A DNA stretch of 64,000 nt from Akkermansia sp. (GTDB lineage Bacteria > Verrucomicrobiota > Verrucomicrobiia > Verrucomicrobiales > Akkermansiaceae), in contig JAFQGF010000028.1 of the NCBI GenBank assembly GCA_017415555.1, forward strand, positions 1-64,000. Reading direction: 5' to 3'. The first letter of the stretch is position 1. Each line of letters opens with the position of its first letter. The notes beneath the pieces were generated by a model. It ran no database searches and was not told where the DNA came from. It worked only from the letters and a program-made list of their open reading frames with translations. Below are positions 1 to 8,441 of the stretch, one piece after another. The position numbers and the translations under genes are program-made.

Positions 1-322
1 TAAACCGATTTGGCTGCAAATTGAAATTTGGCGAACTGACATGCGAGCCATCAGGCGAGCCAAATTAAGAGCCTCGCCGCATGGCGAGGCGGCATATGGT
101 AGAGCCCAGGGCTCAGCCCTGGGGTGGAGACGTATAAATATGGGAACCCCGACGTAAGGAGGGGTGGCATAATGCCCAGGTTTCAATATCTTGCATCGCT
201 TTGTGCCACCCCACCATCCGGTGGGGTTCGGTTTGTTTTTTGCGCTATATCCACGGGTTTCGTTCGCGTTGCTCACTCCACACCGTGGCTATTTTTTGCC
301 GCCTCGCCATGCGGCGAGGCTC
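1..322. repeat. Left copy of a ~320-bp inverted repeat
   Basis: This stretch reappears almost identically, in reverse complement, at 12682-13001. It starts with TAAACCGATTTGGC and ends in the hairpin GCCTCGCCATGCGGCGAGGC. It is built of several perfect or near-perfect hairpins (GCCTCGCC/GGCGAGGC at about 73-92, CCCAGGGC/GCCCTGGG near 106-122, CCCCACC/GGTGGGG near 210-226). No open reading frame in it resembles a protein. It may continue to the left of the window. Confidence 0.9.
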
Positions 323-856
323 CTGAATTCCGCCTGCCTGTCAGCAGGCTGGGCAAAATCAGGAGCCCCCGCCAGGGGGGGGCGAAAGAACTCAGGCAGG
401 GGTGAGCGAACGATAGTGAGCGCTGCCCCTGCTGGAGATGAGAATAATTTTGAGCCCCGTGAAACGGGGTGACAGAAAGCGATGAATCAAAGTATTGCGA
501 TGCATTTCCGTCTCCGCTAAAGCTTCGCCGAGACAGACTGTCGCCACGGCATTGTGCCACCCCACCATCCGGTGGGGTTCGGTTTGTTTTTTTGCGCTAT
601 ACCCACGGGTTTCGTTCGCGTTGCTCACTCCACACCGTGGCTACTTTATGCCGCCTCGCCATACGGCGAGGCTCCTGAATTCCGCCTGCCTGTCGGCAGG
701 CTGGGCAAAATCAGGAGCCCCCGCCAGGGGGGGCGAAAGAACTTAGGCAGGGGTAAGCGAGCAACGCGAGTGCCCCGTCTCGGCGTAGGCTTGCCGAAGC
801 CGGACGCCCCTGCTAGGGGATAAGAATATTTTTGAGCCCCGTGAAACGGGGTGACA
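201..856. repeat. Tandem duplication of hairpin modules
   Basis: The block 201-475 is repeated with small differences at 552-856. Both copies run from TTGTGCCACCCC through a GCCTCGCC hairpin, a CCTGCC/GGCAGG hairpin and a GAGCCCCC/GGGGGG hairpin to the closing GAGCCCCGTGAAACGGGG hairpin. The second copy carries an insertion near 770-815. Reading frames in this region differ between copies and are best treated as noncoding. Together with the inverted repeat it fills 1-960, so this 960-base gap contains only repeat modules. Confidence 0.8.
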
Positions 857-965
857 GACTGTCGCCGCAGGTTCCCCGGGCTTTAATATCTTTTGCTGCA
901 TTGCAGGGGTTCCGCGGCTCTGCCGCTCCACCACCTGCCTGAGTTCTTTCGCCCGGGCTCTTGCA

Positions 966-2162
966 TTAGCGTCTGTGGCGTTTGGGGGCAGGGCGCGGCT
1001 TGCGCAGCGGCTTGGCGCCCTCATCCAGCAGGGCCGTGTAGGCATAAACAAAGCCCTCCAGCTTGCGGCGCTCAATCTTACGGGAGATGAACCCCTCCAC
1101 GCTCTTGGCAAAGTCTATCTCGTCTGCCGTGAGAAGAGTGAAGGCATCGCCCTGAGCCTCGGCACGCCCGGTACGGCCAATGCGGTGCACATAGTCCTCC
1201 GGGTTTTCCGGCACGCGGTAGTTGATGACGTGGGTTACACCGCTCACATCGATACCACGAGCGGCCACATCCGTTGCTACTAGGATGCGGTACTTGTCCT
1301 CCTTGAAGCCGCGCAGGGCTGCCATGCGTTCCTTCTGCGGAATGTCGGAGTGCATCACGGTGACTTCCTTGCCCCAACCGGCATTGCTGAGCATGTTGGC
1401 CACGGTGTCGGCCTCCTTTCGTGTGCGGGTGAATACCATCAGGTTGGTGAAATCCGTAGCTTTTACCAGTGCCAGCAGCAGCTCATCGCGCTGGTCCAGC
1501 CCCACCGGGTAGAAGGCGTGCGAGATGGTCTCGGCCACTTCTCGGCGGGCAATGGCAATCTCCACCGGGTCCGTCAGGCACCATTTGGCAAAACCCTGCA
1601 GAATCTGTGGCATGGTGGCGGAGAAAAAGAGAGTCTGGCGGCCTTCCCAGGGGCAGAGGTTCACAATCTTGCGAACGATGGGCAGGAAGCCCATATCCGT
1701 CATGCGGTCCACCTCATCGAGCACGAGGTGCTTCACTGTCTTGAACTTCATGTTGCCACGATAGAAGTGGTCTACCAGGCGGCCGGGGGTGGCCACTACC
1801 ACTTCAGCGCCGGCCTTCAGTTCTTCGGTCTGCTTGCCGTAGCCAATGCCGCCATAGAGCAGGGCTACCTTGATGTTGGTGTGCTTGGCGTAAGTTCGGA
1901 AAGATTCTGCCAGCTGGTCTGCCAGCTCGCGTGTGGGCTCCAGAACCAGCACCTGCGGCAGGCCGTTGGCCTCGATTTTTGTGAGCAGGGGCAGCGCAAA
2001 GGCTGCGGATTTACCCGTACCTGTCTGGGAGGCACCGATGACGTCCTTACCCTCCAGGACGATGGGGATAGCTTGCTCCTGAATGGGGGTGGGAGCCTCG
2101 TAGCCGCAGTCCTTCACGGCTTCCAGAATGGGGGCTGCAAGCCCCAGTTCGTCGAATGTCAT
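966..2162 (-). CDS. DEAD-box RNA helicase, RhlE-like
   Basis: ATP-dependent RNA helicase that unwinds short RNA duplexes, for example in ribosome assembly or mRNA turnover. All superfamily 2 motifs are visible in its 398 residues: a Q motif around 21-30, the P-loop ASQTGTGKS at 44-52, PTREL near 77, TPGR near 125, motif II at 149-152, SAT at 181-183, ATDVAARGIDV near 296 and HRIGRTGR at 326-333. Motif II reads DEVD instead of DEAD, although both acidic residues and the neighbouring residues are kept, so activity is expected. The tail is short and basic (KPRPAPKRHRR), as in RhlE/DbpA relatives that hold RNA with a charged extension. The 3' end abuts the repeat block. Family assignment is secure; the exact subfamily is inferred. 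Confidence 0.93.
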   Translation of the reverse strand: MTFDELGLAAPILEAVKDCGYEAPTPIQEQAIPIVLEGKDVIGASQTGTGKSAAFALPLLTKIEANGLPQVLVLEPTRELADQLAESFRTYAKHTNIKVALLYGGIGYGKQTEELKAGAEVVVATPGRLVDHFYRGNMKFKTVKHLVLDEVDRMTDMGFLPIVRKIVNLCPWEGRQTLFFSATMPQILQGFAKWCLTDPVEIAIARREVAETISHAFYPVGLDQRDELLLALVKATDFTNLMVFTRTRKEADTVANMLSNAGWGKEVTVMHSDIPQKERMAALRGFKEDKYRILVATDVAARGIDVSGVTHVINYRVPENPEDYVHRIGRTGRAEAQGDAFTLLTADEIDFAKSVEGFISRKIERRKLEGFVYAYTALLDEGAKPLRKPRPAPKRHRR

Positions 2163-2205
2163 CTTCTTTGTTCTTCTGTTACTTATGAAAATAGGCGGTA
2201 TCCTG

Positions 2206-2835
2206 TCACAGATACGGATTATTGAGCATTTCCTCCTCCAGGGATGTGTCCGGGCCGTGCCCGCTGTGTACCACGCAGGTGTGCGGCAGTATCAGCAGCT
2301 TTTCGCGTATGCCGCGTATCAGGCTCGCCATGCTGCCTCCGGGAAAATCGGTGCGCCCTACGGCTCCGGCAAACAGAATGTCGCCGCAGAACAGCTCCTC
2401 GGATTCTGCCAGCTCGTAGGTAACACCATCCGGGGAATGCCCCGGAATGTGGTACACCTTCCACTTGCTGCCGGCACAGTTCAGGGTGGTGCAGGCGGAG
2501 CCGAAGGCATCATCCACGCGGTACGGCGGCACATCCATGCCACCACCCCAGCTGCGTGCTGCCAGTTCTTCGAGGGTGAGCTCGCGGCTGTAGGGCATGC
2601 AGGCGTGCACGCGGCAGCCATAGCGCTCCACCAGCTCTGCGACGCCCTGCACATGGTCGAAGTGCTGGTGCGTCAGCAGGACATCGCTCAGCTGAGCGCC
2701 ATCGGGCAGTTTTTTTGCCACCCAGGCGGCAAAGCCCATCGGTGCATCGATAGCCACATAGCCCTCGTTGCATTTTACCAGATAGCCGTTGCAGGCGCAT
2801 GGTCCACCGGTGTATACCTGAATATCAGCGCTCAT
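2206..2835 (-). CDS. Metallo-beta-lactamase fold hydrolase (glyoxalase II-like)
   Basis: A 209-residue single-domain MBL-fold hydrolase. The zinc signature THQHFDH lies near residues 55-61, followed by HIPGHSPDG, a GDILF segment whose Asp bridges the metals, and HSGHGPDT. This pattern fits small glyoxalase II-like thioester hydrolases, but the substrate cannot be read from sequence. An upstream in-frame start at 2844 exists. The ATG at 2835 is preferred because a very good promoter (TTGCCA, 17 bp, TATAAT) ends exactly 7 nt before it, a spacing that recurs in this genome, and position 2844 would lie inside the -10 box. The gene ends 43 nt before the helicase start and both run on the minus strand. 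Confidence 0.88.
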   Translation of the reverse strand: MSADIQVYTGGPCACNGYLVKCNEGYVAIDAPMGFAAWVAKKLPDGAQLSDVLLTHQHFDHVQGVAELVERYGCRVHACMPYSRELTLEELAARSWGGGMDVPPYRVDDAFGSACTTLNCAGSKWKVYHIPGHSPDGVTYELAESEELFCGDILFAGAVGRTDFPGGSMASLIRGIREKLLILPHTCVVHSGHGPDTSLEEEMLNNPYL

Positions 2836-2842
2836 GGCGCGC

Positions 2843-2871
2843 ATTATACACTACTTGCGCACAGATGGCAA
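2843..2871 (-). promoter_or_regulatory. Promoter of the MBL hydrolase gene
   Basis: On the minus strand TTGCCA (2866-2871) and TATAAT (2843-2848) are separated by 17 bp. The -10 box is followed by 7 nt and then the ATG at 2835, so transcription should begin at or next to the start codon (leaderless mRNA). Confidence 0.8.
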
Positions 2872-2900
2872 GCCTCATTTCCTCCGGGAATACCTTGTCC

Positions 2901-3977
2901 TTACAGCCTGTGGCGGAAGTCGTCCTCCGTGCGCAGGGATTTGATGAAGGCGGTGAGAAGGTCAATGCAGGACTGTACGTCATCCATATCCGCCGTTTCC
3001 ACCGGGCTGTGCATATAGCGCAGGGGAAGGGAGAGGTTGGTGGCGGGCACGCCGCTGCGGGAGCGGAAAATCTGGTCCGTGTTGGTGCCGGTGGTACGGC
3101 CGCTGGTTTCGCGCTGCATGGGGATGCCTGCCTCGCCGGCTACGAGCTCCAGGCGGGCGTTAAGGTTGGGGTGGCAGGCGGGGCCGAAGCACAGGCAGCC
3201 ACCTTTGCCGAGCTTCACCTCGCCATAGCGTGCTGCGTTCAGGCCGGGGGTGTCGGTAGCGTGGGTGACATCCAGGCAGATGGCGGCATCCGGCTGGATG
3301 CGGTAGGTGAGCATGGCCGCTCCGATGCAGCCGACTTCCTCTTGCACGGTGTTGGCAAAGACGATGTTCCACTCCGGCTCGATGCCTTCTTCCTTCAGCT
3401 TTCGTGCTGTCTCGGCCAGAATGAACCCGCACAGGCGGTCATCCAGTGCGCGGCATACAAGGCGCTTGCCATCGTTGAGCATCAGCGGGCCATCGCAGTA
3501 CACACCGCGGTCTCCCACGCGCAGCCCCAGAGCCTCCACCTCCTCGCGGCTGTCGCAGCCAAAGTCCACATAGAGGTCCCATACCTTGGGGGCTTTGTCG
3601 CCGTCATCTCGAATATGAATGGCGGTGTTGCCGATGACACCCGTCACCTCGCCATCCGTGCCGAAGAAGCGCAGGCGGCGGCCGCGGGCAATGGCTACAT
3701 CGGAGCCCCCCAGGCGCTCCACATGGGCAAAGCCGCTTTCGGTGATGTAGCGGATGGAGAAGCCGATTTCGTCCGCATGGGCATCCAGCATCAGGGTGGG
3801 GGCGTTGGCTTTCTTGCTCTTCAGTACGGCCCAGGTGGAGCCGTAGGCATCGCACTGCTGTTCATCGGTAAAGGGTTTCATGTATTCTGCCCAGATGCGC
3901 TGGGCATCCATTTCCATGCCGGTGGGGGATGGGGTATCCAACAGTGTGGAGAGGAAATCGAATGCTTGTTCTGTCAT
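2901..3977 (-). CDS. M42 family metallo-aminopeptidase
   Basis: Cytosolic di-metal aminopeptidase of the M42 family (glutamyl aminopeptidase/TET type, sometimes called endoglucanase M), which trims N-terminal residues from peptides. Of 358 residues, the metal site DAHADEIGF lies near 65-73. It is followed by the shared metal ligand in CRALDDRLCG, the catalytic pair in VQEEVGCIGA, a DVTHATD segment and the final ligand in YMHSPVE. Length is normal for the family. A longer reading frame from a TTG at 4007 is rejected, because it would start in a terminator hairpin; the ATG at 3977 begins with a typical helix. It lies directly downstream of purD but behind purD's terminator. Confidence 0.9.
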   Translation of the reverse strand: MTEQAFDFLSTLLDTPSPTGMEMDAQRIWAEYMKPFTDEQQCDAYGSTWAVLKSKKANAPTLMLDAHADEIGFSIRYITESGFAHVERLGGSDVAIARGRRLRFFGTDGEVTGVIGNTAIHIRDDGDKAPKVWDLYVDFGCDSREEVEALGLRVGDRGVYCDGPLMLNDGKRLVCRALDDRLCGFILAETARKLKEEGIEPEWNIVFANTVQEEVGCIGAAMLTYRIQPDAAICLDVTHATDTPGLNAARYGEVKLGKGGCLCFGPACHPNLNARLELVAGEAGIPMQRETSGRTTGTNTDQIFRSRSGVPATNLSLPLRYMHSPVETADMDDVQSCIDLLTAFIKSLRTEDDFRHRL

Positions 3978-3999
3978 GACTTTAAGAAGGTTGGGGGTA

Positions 4000-4028
4000 A
4001 AAAACAAGTGCGCCCATCAGGCGCACTT
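4000..4028 (-). terminator. Rho-independent terminator after purD
   Basis: A perfect 10-bp stem (CAAGTGCGCC/GGCGCACTTG, loop of 5) is followed on the minus strand by a run of six T. It separates purD from the M42 peptidase gene, whose ATG is only about 25 nt further on. Confidence 0.85.
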
Positions 4029-4044
4029 GGAAAAAGGGATTTAC

Positions 4045-5289
4045 TTACATGTTCCTGTAGGCGATATCGCTGCGGCGCTGGCTGCCATCGAAGTCCACCT
4101 TGGCGGCTTCGGCGTGGGCGCGGGTGCGCGCTTCGTCCAGTGTTGCACCCTGGGCCACAATGGCCAGTACGCGGCCGCCGTTGGTCTCCCAGCCGGCTTC
4201 TGTCTTTTTCGTGCCGCAGTGGAACACGCGCGCCTCGCAGGCATCGAGCCCGCGAATGAGGTCGCCGCTGTGAGACGTGGCGGGGTAACCGGCACTGGCC
4301 AGAATGCAGCATACGCTCCAGCCTTCATCGAAGGTGATGAGCTCCGGCGTGAACTCGCCCCGGGCTCCATTCAGGCAGAAGGTGGCCAGGTCGCCGCGCA
4401 GCAGGGGCATCACGGCCTCACACTCCGGGTCGCCGAAGCGGCAGTTGTACTCAATAACCTTGGGGCCCTGCGGTGTGAGCATCAGGCCGAAGTACAGGAA
4501 GCCGCGGTAGGGCAGACCATCTGCCTGCAGGCCCTTTACTGTGGGGGCTACAATCGTCTCCTCAATTGTCTTGATGAGCTCAGCGCTGGCCAGCTGGCGG
4601 GATGCCACCGCACCCATGCCACCGGTGTTGGGGCCTTCATCGCCGTCCTGCAGGCGCTTGTAGTCGCGGGCAGGGCAGAGAATGAGGTACTTGTCGTCGC
4701 AGATGGCGCCGAAAATGGAAATCTCCGGCCCGGTCAGGAACTCTTCCACCAGCAGGCGGCCCTCGCCGAAGCGTTTCTCGATGAACACCTCGCGCAGGAA
4801 CTCCTCGGCACTGGCGGCATCCGGGCACACGGCCACGCCCTTGCCGGCGGCCAGGCCGTCAAACTTCAGCACGGTGGGGTACTGCCCGCCGATGGCGGCC
4901 ATGGCAGCATCGTAATCCGCCACAGCGGTAGCCTTGCCGGTGGGGATGTTGTGGCGCACCAGGAAGTCCTTGGCGAACTCTTTGCTGGCCTCCAGCTGGG
5001 CACTCTCTTTCTGGGGGCCCCAGCAGGGAATACCTGCGGCCACGCAGCGGTTGGCAAGGCCGTCCTCCTTCACTAGGTAGCTTTCCTCGCCGGCTACGCA
5101 GAGATCAATCTGGTTGTCCACCAGCCAGGAGATAAGCTCATCGAAGCTGCCGGCCGGGATGGGGGTGGCCGTCTGCTTGATGGCATCGCTGCCGGGGTAC
5201 GTGAACATCTGCGGCTTGCAGGGGCTTGCTGCCAGAGTTTCTACCAGCGCCTGCTCGCGCCCGCCTTTTCCGATAACTGCTATTTTCAT
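4045..5289 (-). CDS. purD: Phosphoribosylamine-glycine ligase (GAR synthetase)
   Basis: ATP-grasp enzyme for step two of purine synthesis: it joins glycine to 5-phosphoribosylamine to give GAR. The 414-residue protein starts with the N-domain motif MKIAVIGKGGREQAL. It has the ATP-grasp region with KFDGLAAGKGV (near 148-158), LVEEFLTGPEISIF, and the metal site in EYNCRFGDPECEAVMP (near 288-303), all typical of PurD. The start MKIAV at 5289 is chosen over an upstream frame start at 5298, which would overlap the promoter. It is transcribed alone, from its own promoter to its own terminator. Confidence 0.96.
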   Translation of the reverse strand: MKIAVIGKGGREQALVETLAASPCKPQMFTYPGSDAIKQTATPIPAGSFDELISWLVDNQIDLCVAGEESYLVKEDGLANRCVAAGIPCWGPQKESAQLEASKEFAKDFLVRHNIPTGKATAVADYDAAMAAIGGQYPTVLKFDGLAAGKGVAVCPDAASAEEFLREVFIEKRFGEGRLLVEEFLTGPEISIFGAICDDKYLILCPARDYKRLQDGDEGPNTGGMGAVASRQLASAELIKTIEETIVAPTVKGLQADGLPYRGFLYFGLMLTPQGPKVIEYNCRFGDPECEAVMPLLRGDLATFCLNGARGEFTPELITFDEGWSVCCILASAGYPATSHSGDLIRGLDACEARVFHCGTKKTEAGWETNGGRVLAIVAQGATLDEARTRAHAEAAKVDFDGSQRRSDIAYRNM

Positions 5290-5298
5290 GCTGAGCAC

Positions 5299-5327
5299 AT
5301 TGTAGCAGTTACAAAGCCGTTTGGCAA
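5299..5327 (-). promoter_or_regulatory. Promoter of purD
   Basis: Minus-strand TTGCCA (5322-5327), 17-bp spacer, TACAAT (5299-5304). Only 9 nt separate the -10 box from the purD ATG, so the leader should be a few bases at most. Confidence 0.8.
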
Positions 5328-5398
5328 TACTTTTTCAAGAGGGGGCACGTGGCTGGCCCCTCGTTGCAGAGAAGGTGACCGGTCGTACCGGCGAGCAT

Positions 5399-5638
5399 AT
5401 GGACATCAACAGTGCTGCCGCCTTCACCATTTTTGATGAGGAGACGGGCCAGGGCCGCTACAAGAAGGATGGCTCCCTGCAACTCACTATGAAAGGTACA
5501 GTGAACCTCGTACTGGTAGAAAACGCCACCGGCGAGGAAGTGATGGTGTTGCAGGGTTATGTCGCTCATCCCAAGGGAACGGCCAAGATTGTGGTCGATA
5601 AGTTGGAGTCATTCCGGGCTCAGCAGGTAAATCCGTAA
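5399..5638 (+). CDS. Small hypothetical protein
   Basis: A 79-residue reading frame (from MDINSAAAF to RAQQVNP) without a recognisable domain. The frame stays open upstream to about 5306. That part overlaps the divergent purD promoter, so the ATG at 5399 is preferred. Composition is protein-like (charged, beta-rich, one short VNLVLVEN segment), and a terminator follows. It lacks a signal peptide or membrane segment. It could be a short cytosolic protein or the remnant of a longer gene. Confidence 0.45.
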   Translation: MDINSAAAFTIFDEETGQGRYKKDGSLQLTMKGTVNLVLVENATGEEVMVLQGYVAHPKGTAKIVVDKLESFRAQQVNP

Positions 5639-5671
5639 CTCGACAAGCCTCTGGCTTCGAAAATGTTTACA

Positions 5672-5697
5672 AACGCCGGGGGACACCCCGGCGTTTG
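5672..5697 (+). terminator. Terminator hairpin
   Basis: AAACGCCGGGG and CCCCGGCGTTT form a strong stem with a very short loop, followed by a moderately T-rich tail. It lies after the small hypothetical gene and before the EIIA-like gene. Confidence 0.7.
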
Positions 5698-5745
5698 TTG
5701 TTTGAGCGTTGCAGAACTCAGATACCCCTATGACATTTTTCCTCC

Positions 5746-5774
5746 TTGCAGCGTTAATATAGATTTGCTACCCT
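5746..5774 (+). promoter_or_regulatory. Probable promoter of the EIIA-like gene
   Basis: TTGCAG (5746-5751), 17-bp spacer, TACCCT (5769-5774), 16 nt before the ATG at 5791. The -10 box is imperfect. Confidence 0.5.
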
Positions 5775-5790
5775 TGCCGCATTCTTCATC

Positions 5791-6171
5791 ATGAATGCCG
5801 TACGTATAGTCCAGAGACAGGCCGAACTATCCGGGAGTATGTCGCGAGAGGAGTGTATACGCCTGCTTGCTCGTGAGGCTGCAGAGCTGTGGTACCCCGG
5901 CCTGGCCGAAGCTCTGGCGCATGCTGCGATAGAGCGCGAGAGCACAGAGTCCACCTACCTGGGCCGGGGATTGGCTGTGCCGCATGCACGCGTACCGGAG
6001 CTGCCGCACGCTGCTGTGTACCTGGCCCAGTCCGAAGGCCTGTCCTGGCCCGAGGAGGCAGCGCAATGCGTGGCTTTGCTCTGCGTGCCTGCAGAGCAAC
6101 CGGAGCTGCATCTGCAACTGCTCAGCAAAATTGTGCGCTGGCGTATGAAAGGCGGATCCTTAGTGCTCTGA
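5791..6171 (+). CDS. PTS EIIA (Fru/Ntr type) domain protein
   Basis: A 126-residue protein matching the phosphotransferase EIIA type-2 fold. The active-site histidine lies in GRGLAVPHARV (His65), followed by the usual beta strands and the VALLCVPAEQPELHLQLLSKI segment typical of PtsN. It is somewhat shorter than usual for this family (about 150 residues). No PTS permease is nearby, so a regulatory PtsN-like role is more likely than sugar transport; that is inferred. The gene is followed by hisF with its own promoter. Confidence 0.78.
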   Translation: MNAVRIVQRQAELSGSMSREECIRLLAREAAELWYPGLAEALAHAAIERESTESTYLGRGLAVPHARVPELPHAAVYLAQSEGLSWPEEAAQCVALLCVPAEQPELHLQLLSKIVRWRMKGGSLVL

Positions 6172-6262
6172 TGCCGAAGGTTTTATAGGGGCGGCCGAAC
6201 TCTGAAGCTTCAATTCGCCCGTCCTCCCGAAAGTAGAAACGCAAAACAGCTCTTGTTTCTGG

Positions 6263-6291
6263 TTGCCAAATCGGACTAGCTCTGATACAAT
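6263..6291 (+). promoter_or_regulatory. Promoter of hisF
   Basis: TTGCCA (6263-6268), 17-bp spacer, TACAAT (6286-6291). The hisF ATG is 13 nt further on. This also shows that a longer reading frame beginning at 6263 cannot be the translated form. Confidence 0.8.
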
Positions 6292-6304
6292 ACCCTGCGT
6301 AGAT

Positions 6305-7075
6305 ATGCTGGCTAAGAGAATTATACCGTGTCTGGATGTGACTAATGGTCGCGTGGTGAAGGGTACTCATTTCGTCAACCTGCGGGATGCGGGTGACCCC
6401 GTGGAGTGCGCTATTGCCTACGACCGCCAGCAGGCGGATGAACTCGTGTTTCTCGACATCACTGCCAGCAGCGACCACCGTGCCACCATGGTGGATGTGG
6501 TGCAGCGCACCGCTGCACAGTGTTTCATGCCCCTCACCGTTGGGGGGGGTATCCGTACCGTGGAGGACATGCGGCGCATGCTCCACGCCGGTGCCGATAA
6601 GGTTTCCGTCAACACCGCTGCCATTCACCGCCCGGAGCTTGTGAGTGAGGGCGCCAATGCCTTCGGAAGCCAGTGTGTGGTGGTGGCTATCGATGCCAAA
6701 CGCTGGAGCGACACGCAGTGGAAAGTCTCTACTCATGGCGGCCGTAACTTTGTGGATTTGGATGCTATCGAGTGGGCGCGCGAGGTGGAACGTCTCGGGG
6801 CCGGGGAAATCCTGCTCACCAGCATGGATGCCGATGGCTCCAAAAATGGTTACGATATTGAGCTGACCCGCCGTGTCAGCGAGGCCGTGCGTATCCCCGT
6901 CATCGCCAGCGGTGGCGCAGGCAACCTGGACCACATGGTGGACGTCCTGCAGCGCGGCAAAGCGGATGCCGTGCTCGCCGCCTCCATCTTCCACTTCGGC
7001 GAATACACCGTTGCCCAGGCCAAGGACTACTTTGCCGCCCGCGGCATTCCCGTCCGCCCCATCATCCACCCCTGA
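6305..7075 (+). CDS. hisF: Imidazole glycerol phosphate synthase, cyclase subunit
   Basis: HisF uses ammonia delivered by HisH to close the imidazole ring, giving IGP and AICAR in histidine synthesis. The 256-residue (beta/alpha)8 barrel starts with [12 protein letters not shown] (catalytic Asp11) and has the second catalytic Asp in VVAIDAKRW near residue 130. The phosphate-binding loops TVGGGIRT and VIASGGAG are intact, and the C-terminal half has [14 protein letters not shown]. Other his genes are not in the window, so hisF is solitary here. The start at 6305 is supported by the promoter position. Confidence 0.97.
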   Translation: MLAKRIIPCLDVTNGRVVKGTHFVNLRDAGDPVECAIAYDRQQADELVFLDITASSDHRATMVDVVQRTAAQCFMPLTVGGGIRTVEDMRRMLHAGADKVSVNTAAIHRPELVSEGANAFGSQCVVVAIDAKRWSDTQWKVSTHGGRNFVDLDAIEWAREVERLGAGEILLTSMDADGSKNGYDIELTRRVSEAVRIPVIASGGAGNLDHMVDVLQRGKADAVLAASIFHFGEYTVAQAKDYFAARGIPVRPIIHP

Positions 7076-7152
7076 GCCCGTCCTCCGGGGGGGCTTTGTG
7101 GTGTCTTCATACATGGGACGCAGAGCCATTCTGCCCTCGTGGTTTGTTGTTT

Positions 7153-8184
7153 TTAAGTTTTCAGCATAAATTCTTTCCAGAATTGCCGGGCTTCGCTCTT
7201 CGAGGCCGGGGAGACATAGCGGGTGCGTAGCAGGGACAAATCCCTGTGCCCCATCACCATCTGCAGCTCCGGCAGATTCCGGTACATAGCCGCATGATAG
7301 CTCGCAAATGTGTGGCGGCACACATCTGGTATCCACTTGTGGAACCCCGCCGCCCGCCGCAAAGCTTGCCAGCGCCTCTGCCAACCGCGTGGGATAATGC
7401 GCTCCTTCGGGGGGAGTGACCGCAGGCCGCGCAGCGGCACTACTCGCCCGCCGCCGGTCTTGCTCTTCTGCGCTCGGATGATGACGGTGCCTTCTTCCCA
7501 GCAGAAATCGCTTTCCCGCAGGCGGCTCACCTCTGTGGGACGAATACCACTGTATAGCATAAGGTTGAGTGAAAATCGCATAGCTCTGTGCTCCGGCCGT
7601 TGGGCTGCTGTCTGCAATTGCTCCACCATGGCGGGCGTCAACGGCTCGATGGGCATTTCCACCACGCGAGGCACTTCGATGCGAGTTACCGGGTTTGCAT
7701 CGCACCACTCCTGCCGAATGCCATACGAGAACACGCTGCTCAACATCGCCCGCCCCTTCACAAAACTACTCTTGCTGTGCCCGAATGCCCGTTGCAGGAT
7801 GTCGCGGCACTGAGCCGTGGTCATCGCTCGCAGTGGTAACTCGCCTACGCCATTCAGCTTCAGTATGCGCCGAAGGTAATAGCGTAAATCTCGCAGAGTT
7901 GTCTTTCGGCAATCGCTTCGTGCCTCAATGCTGGCCCAGCCCGCTTCCGCCAGCGTGCATGTCCGTTCCCGAGCGGCCAGCGCTTCTGCACCAAGCTCAA
8001 TGCATTGCATCGCCCGCCCCAGGTTCCCGCCATTCGTGCGCAGCGCGGTACAGGCCACCTGTGCCGCCTCCAGCAGCCCGATACCCGTGCTCCGCAGCAG
8101 CTCCAGCGCTGCTAACTCTCGCCGCGACACCCTGCAGCCCCCAACGGGCTGCTCCGTTGTTAAGTTTGAATGCGTTGTCATCAT
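7153..8184 (-). CDS. Tyrosine recombinase / site-specific integrase
   Basis: A full tyrosine recombinase of about 343 residues. The N-terminal half contains a SAM-like core-binding domain. The catalytic half shows the box-I Arg in YSGIRPTEVSRL, the Lys in AQKSKTGGGR, the HxxR motif in VCRHTFASYH, the MGHRDL box and the nucleophile Tyr in LRTRYVS, so it looks active. The ATG pair at 8184/8181 is used because the longer frame starts with a TTG. It is convergent with hisF and lies beside four AT-rich genes at 8.4-12.6 kb, which suggests that it moved with them. No tRNA adjoins this end and no att repeat is evident. It could also be an invertase, since inverted repeats flank the wider region. Confidence 0.88.
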   Translation of the reverse strand: MMTTHSNLTTEQPVGGCRVSRRELAALELLRSTGIGLLEAAQVACTALRTNGGNLGRAMQCIELGAEALAARERTCTLAEAGWASIEARSDCRKTTLRDLRYYLRRILKLNGVGELPLRAMTTAQCRDILQRAFGHSKSSFVKGRAMLSSVFSYGIRQEWCDANPVTRIEVPRVVEMPIEPLTPAMVEQLQTAAQRPEHRAMRFSLNLMLYSGIRPTEVSRLRESDFCWEEGTVIIRAQKSKTGGGRVVPLRGLRSLPPKERIIPRGWQRRWQALRRAAGFHKWIPDVCRHTFASYHAAMYRNLPELQMVMGHRDLSLLRTRYVSPASKSEARQFWKEFMLKT

Positions 8185-8441
8185 TTTGAAAGATGAAGTC
8201 AAGAATAAACTGTTTTTCGGTTAAAAAAGATTGGGTGAGAGTATAATATTGGTGAGGAAGGGGAGTAAATAAAAATCGGACGTGTTGCTCCCTCGTCATA
8301 TTTATTTTTGGCGTTCAGGGAGTTAAAGCCCTGATAGATAACTATATCTTTCAAAAAGAGTACCTTGAAACACGTGAGGCTGATATGCCTAACAGATTAG
8401 TCTACGCTCACTTATCTACTTAACAAAACAGTCTTCTCTCT

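Noticed and set aside
124..823. Short frames in the repeat block (HRFVPPHHP type)
   Set aside because: The same text is read in different frames and orientations in different copies and consists of hairpins. These are commonly mis-annotated repeats.
4005..4007. TTG start extending the M42 peptidase to 4007
   Set aside because: It would begin inside the purD terminator. The ATG at 3977 gives the usual family length.
6122..7708. 528-residue minus-strand frame opposite hisF
   Set aside because: It is an antisense shadow of hisF, with no domain and no supporting context. The plus strand encodes an intact HisF.
8203..8441. Possible attachment site or small RNA between the integrase and the zinc-ribbon gene
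   Set aside because: Only one weak hairpin (CAGGG/CCCTG near 8317) and no repeat partner elsewhere were seen, so nothing can be supported.
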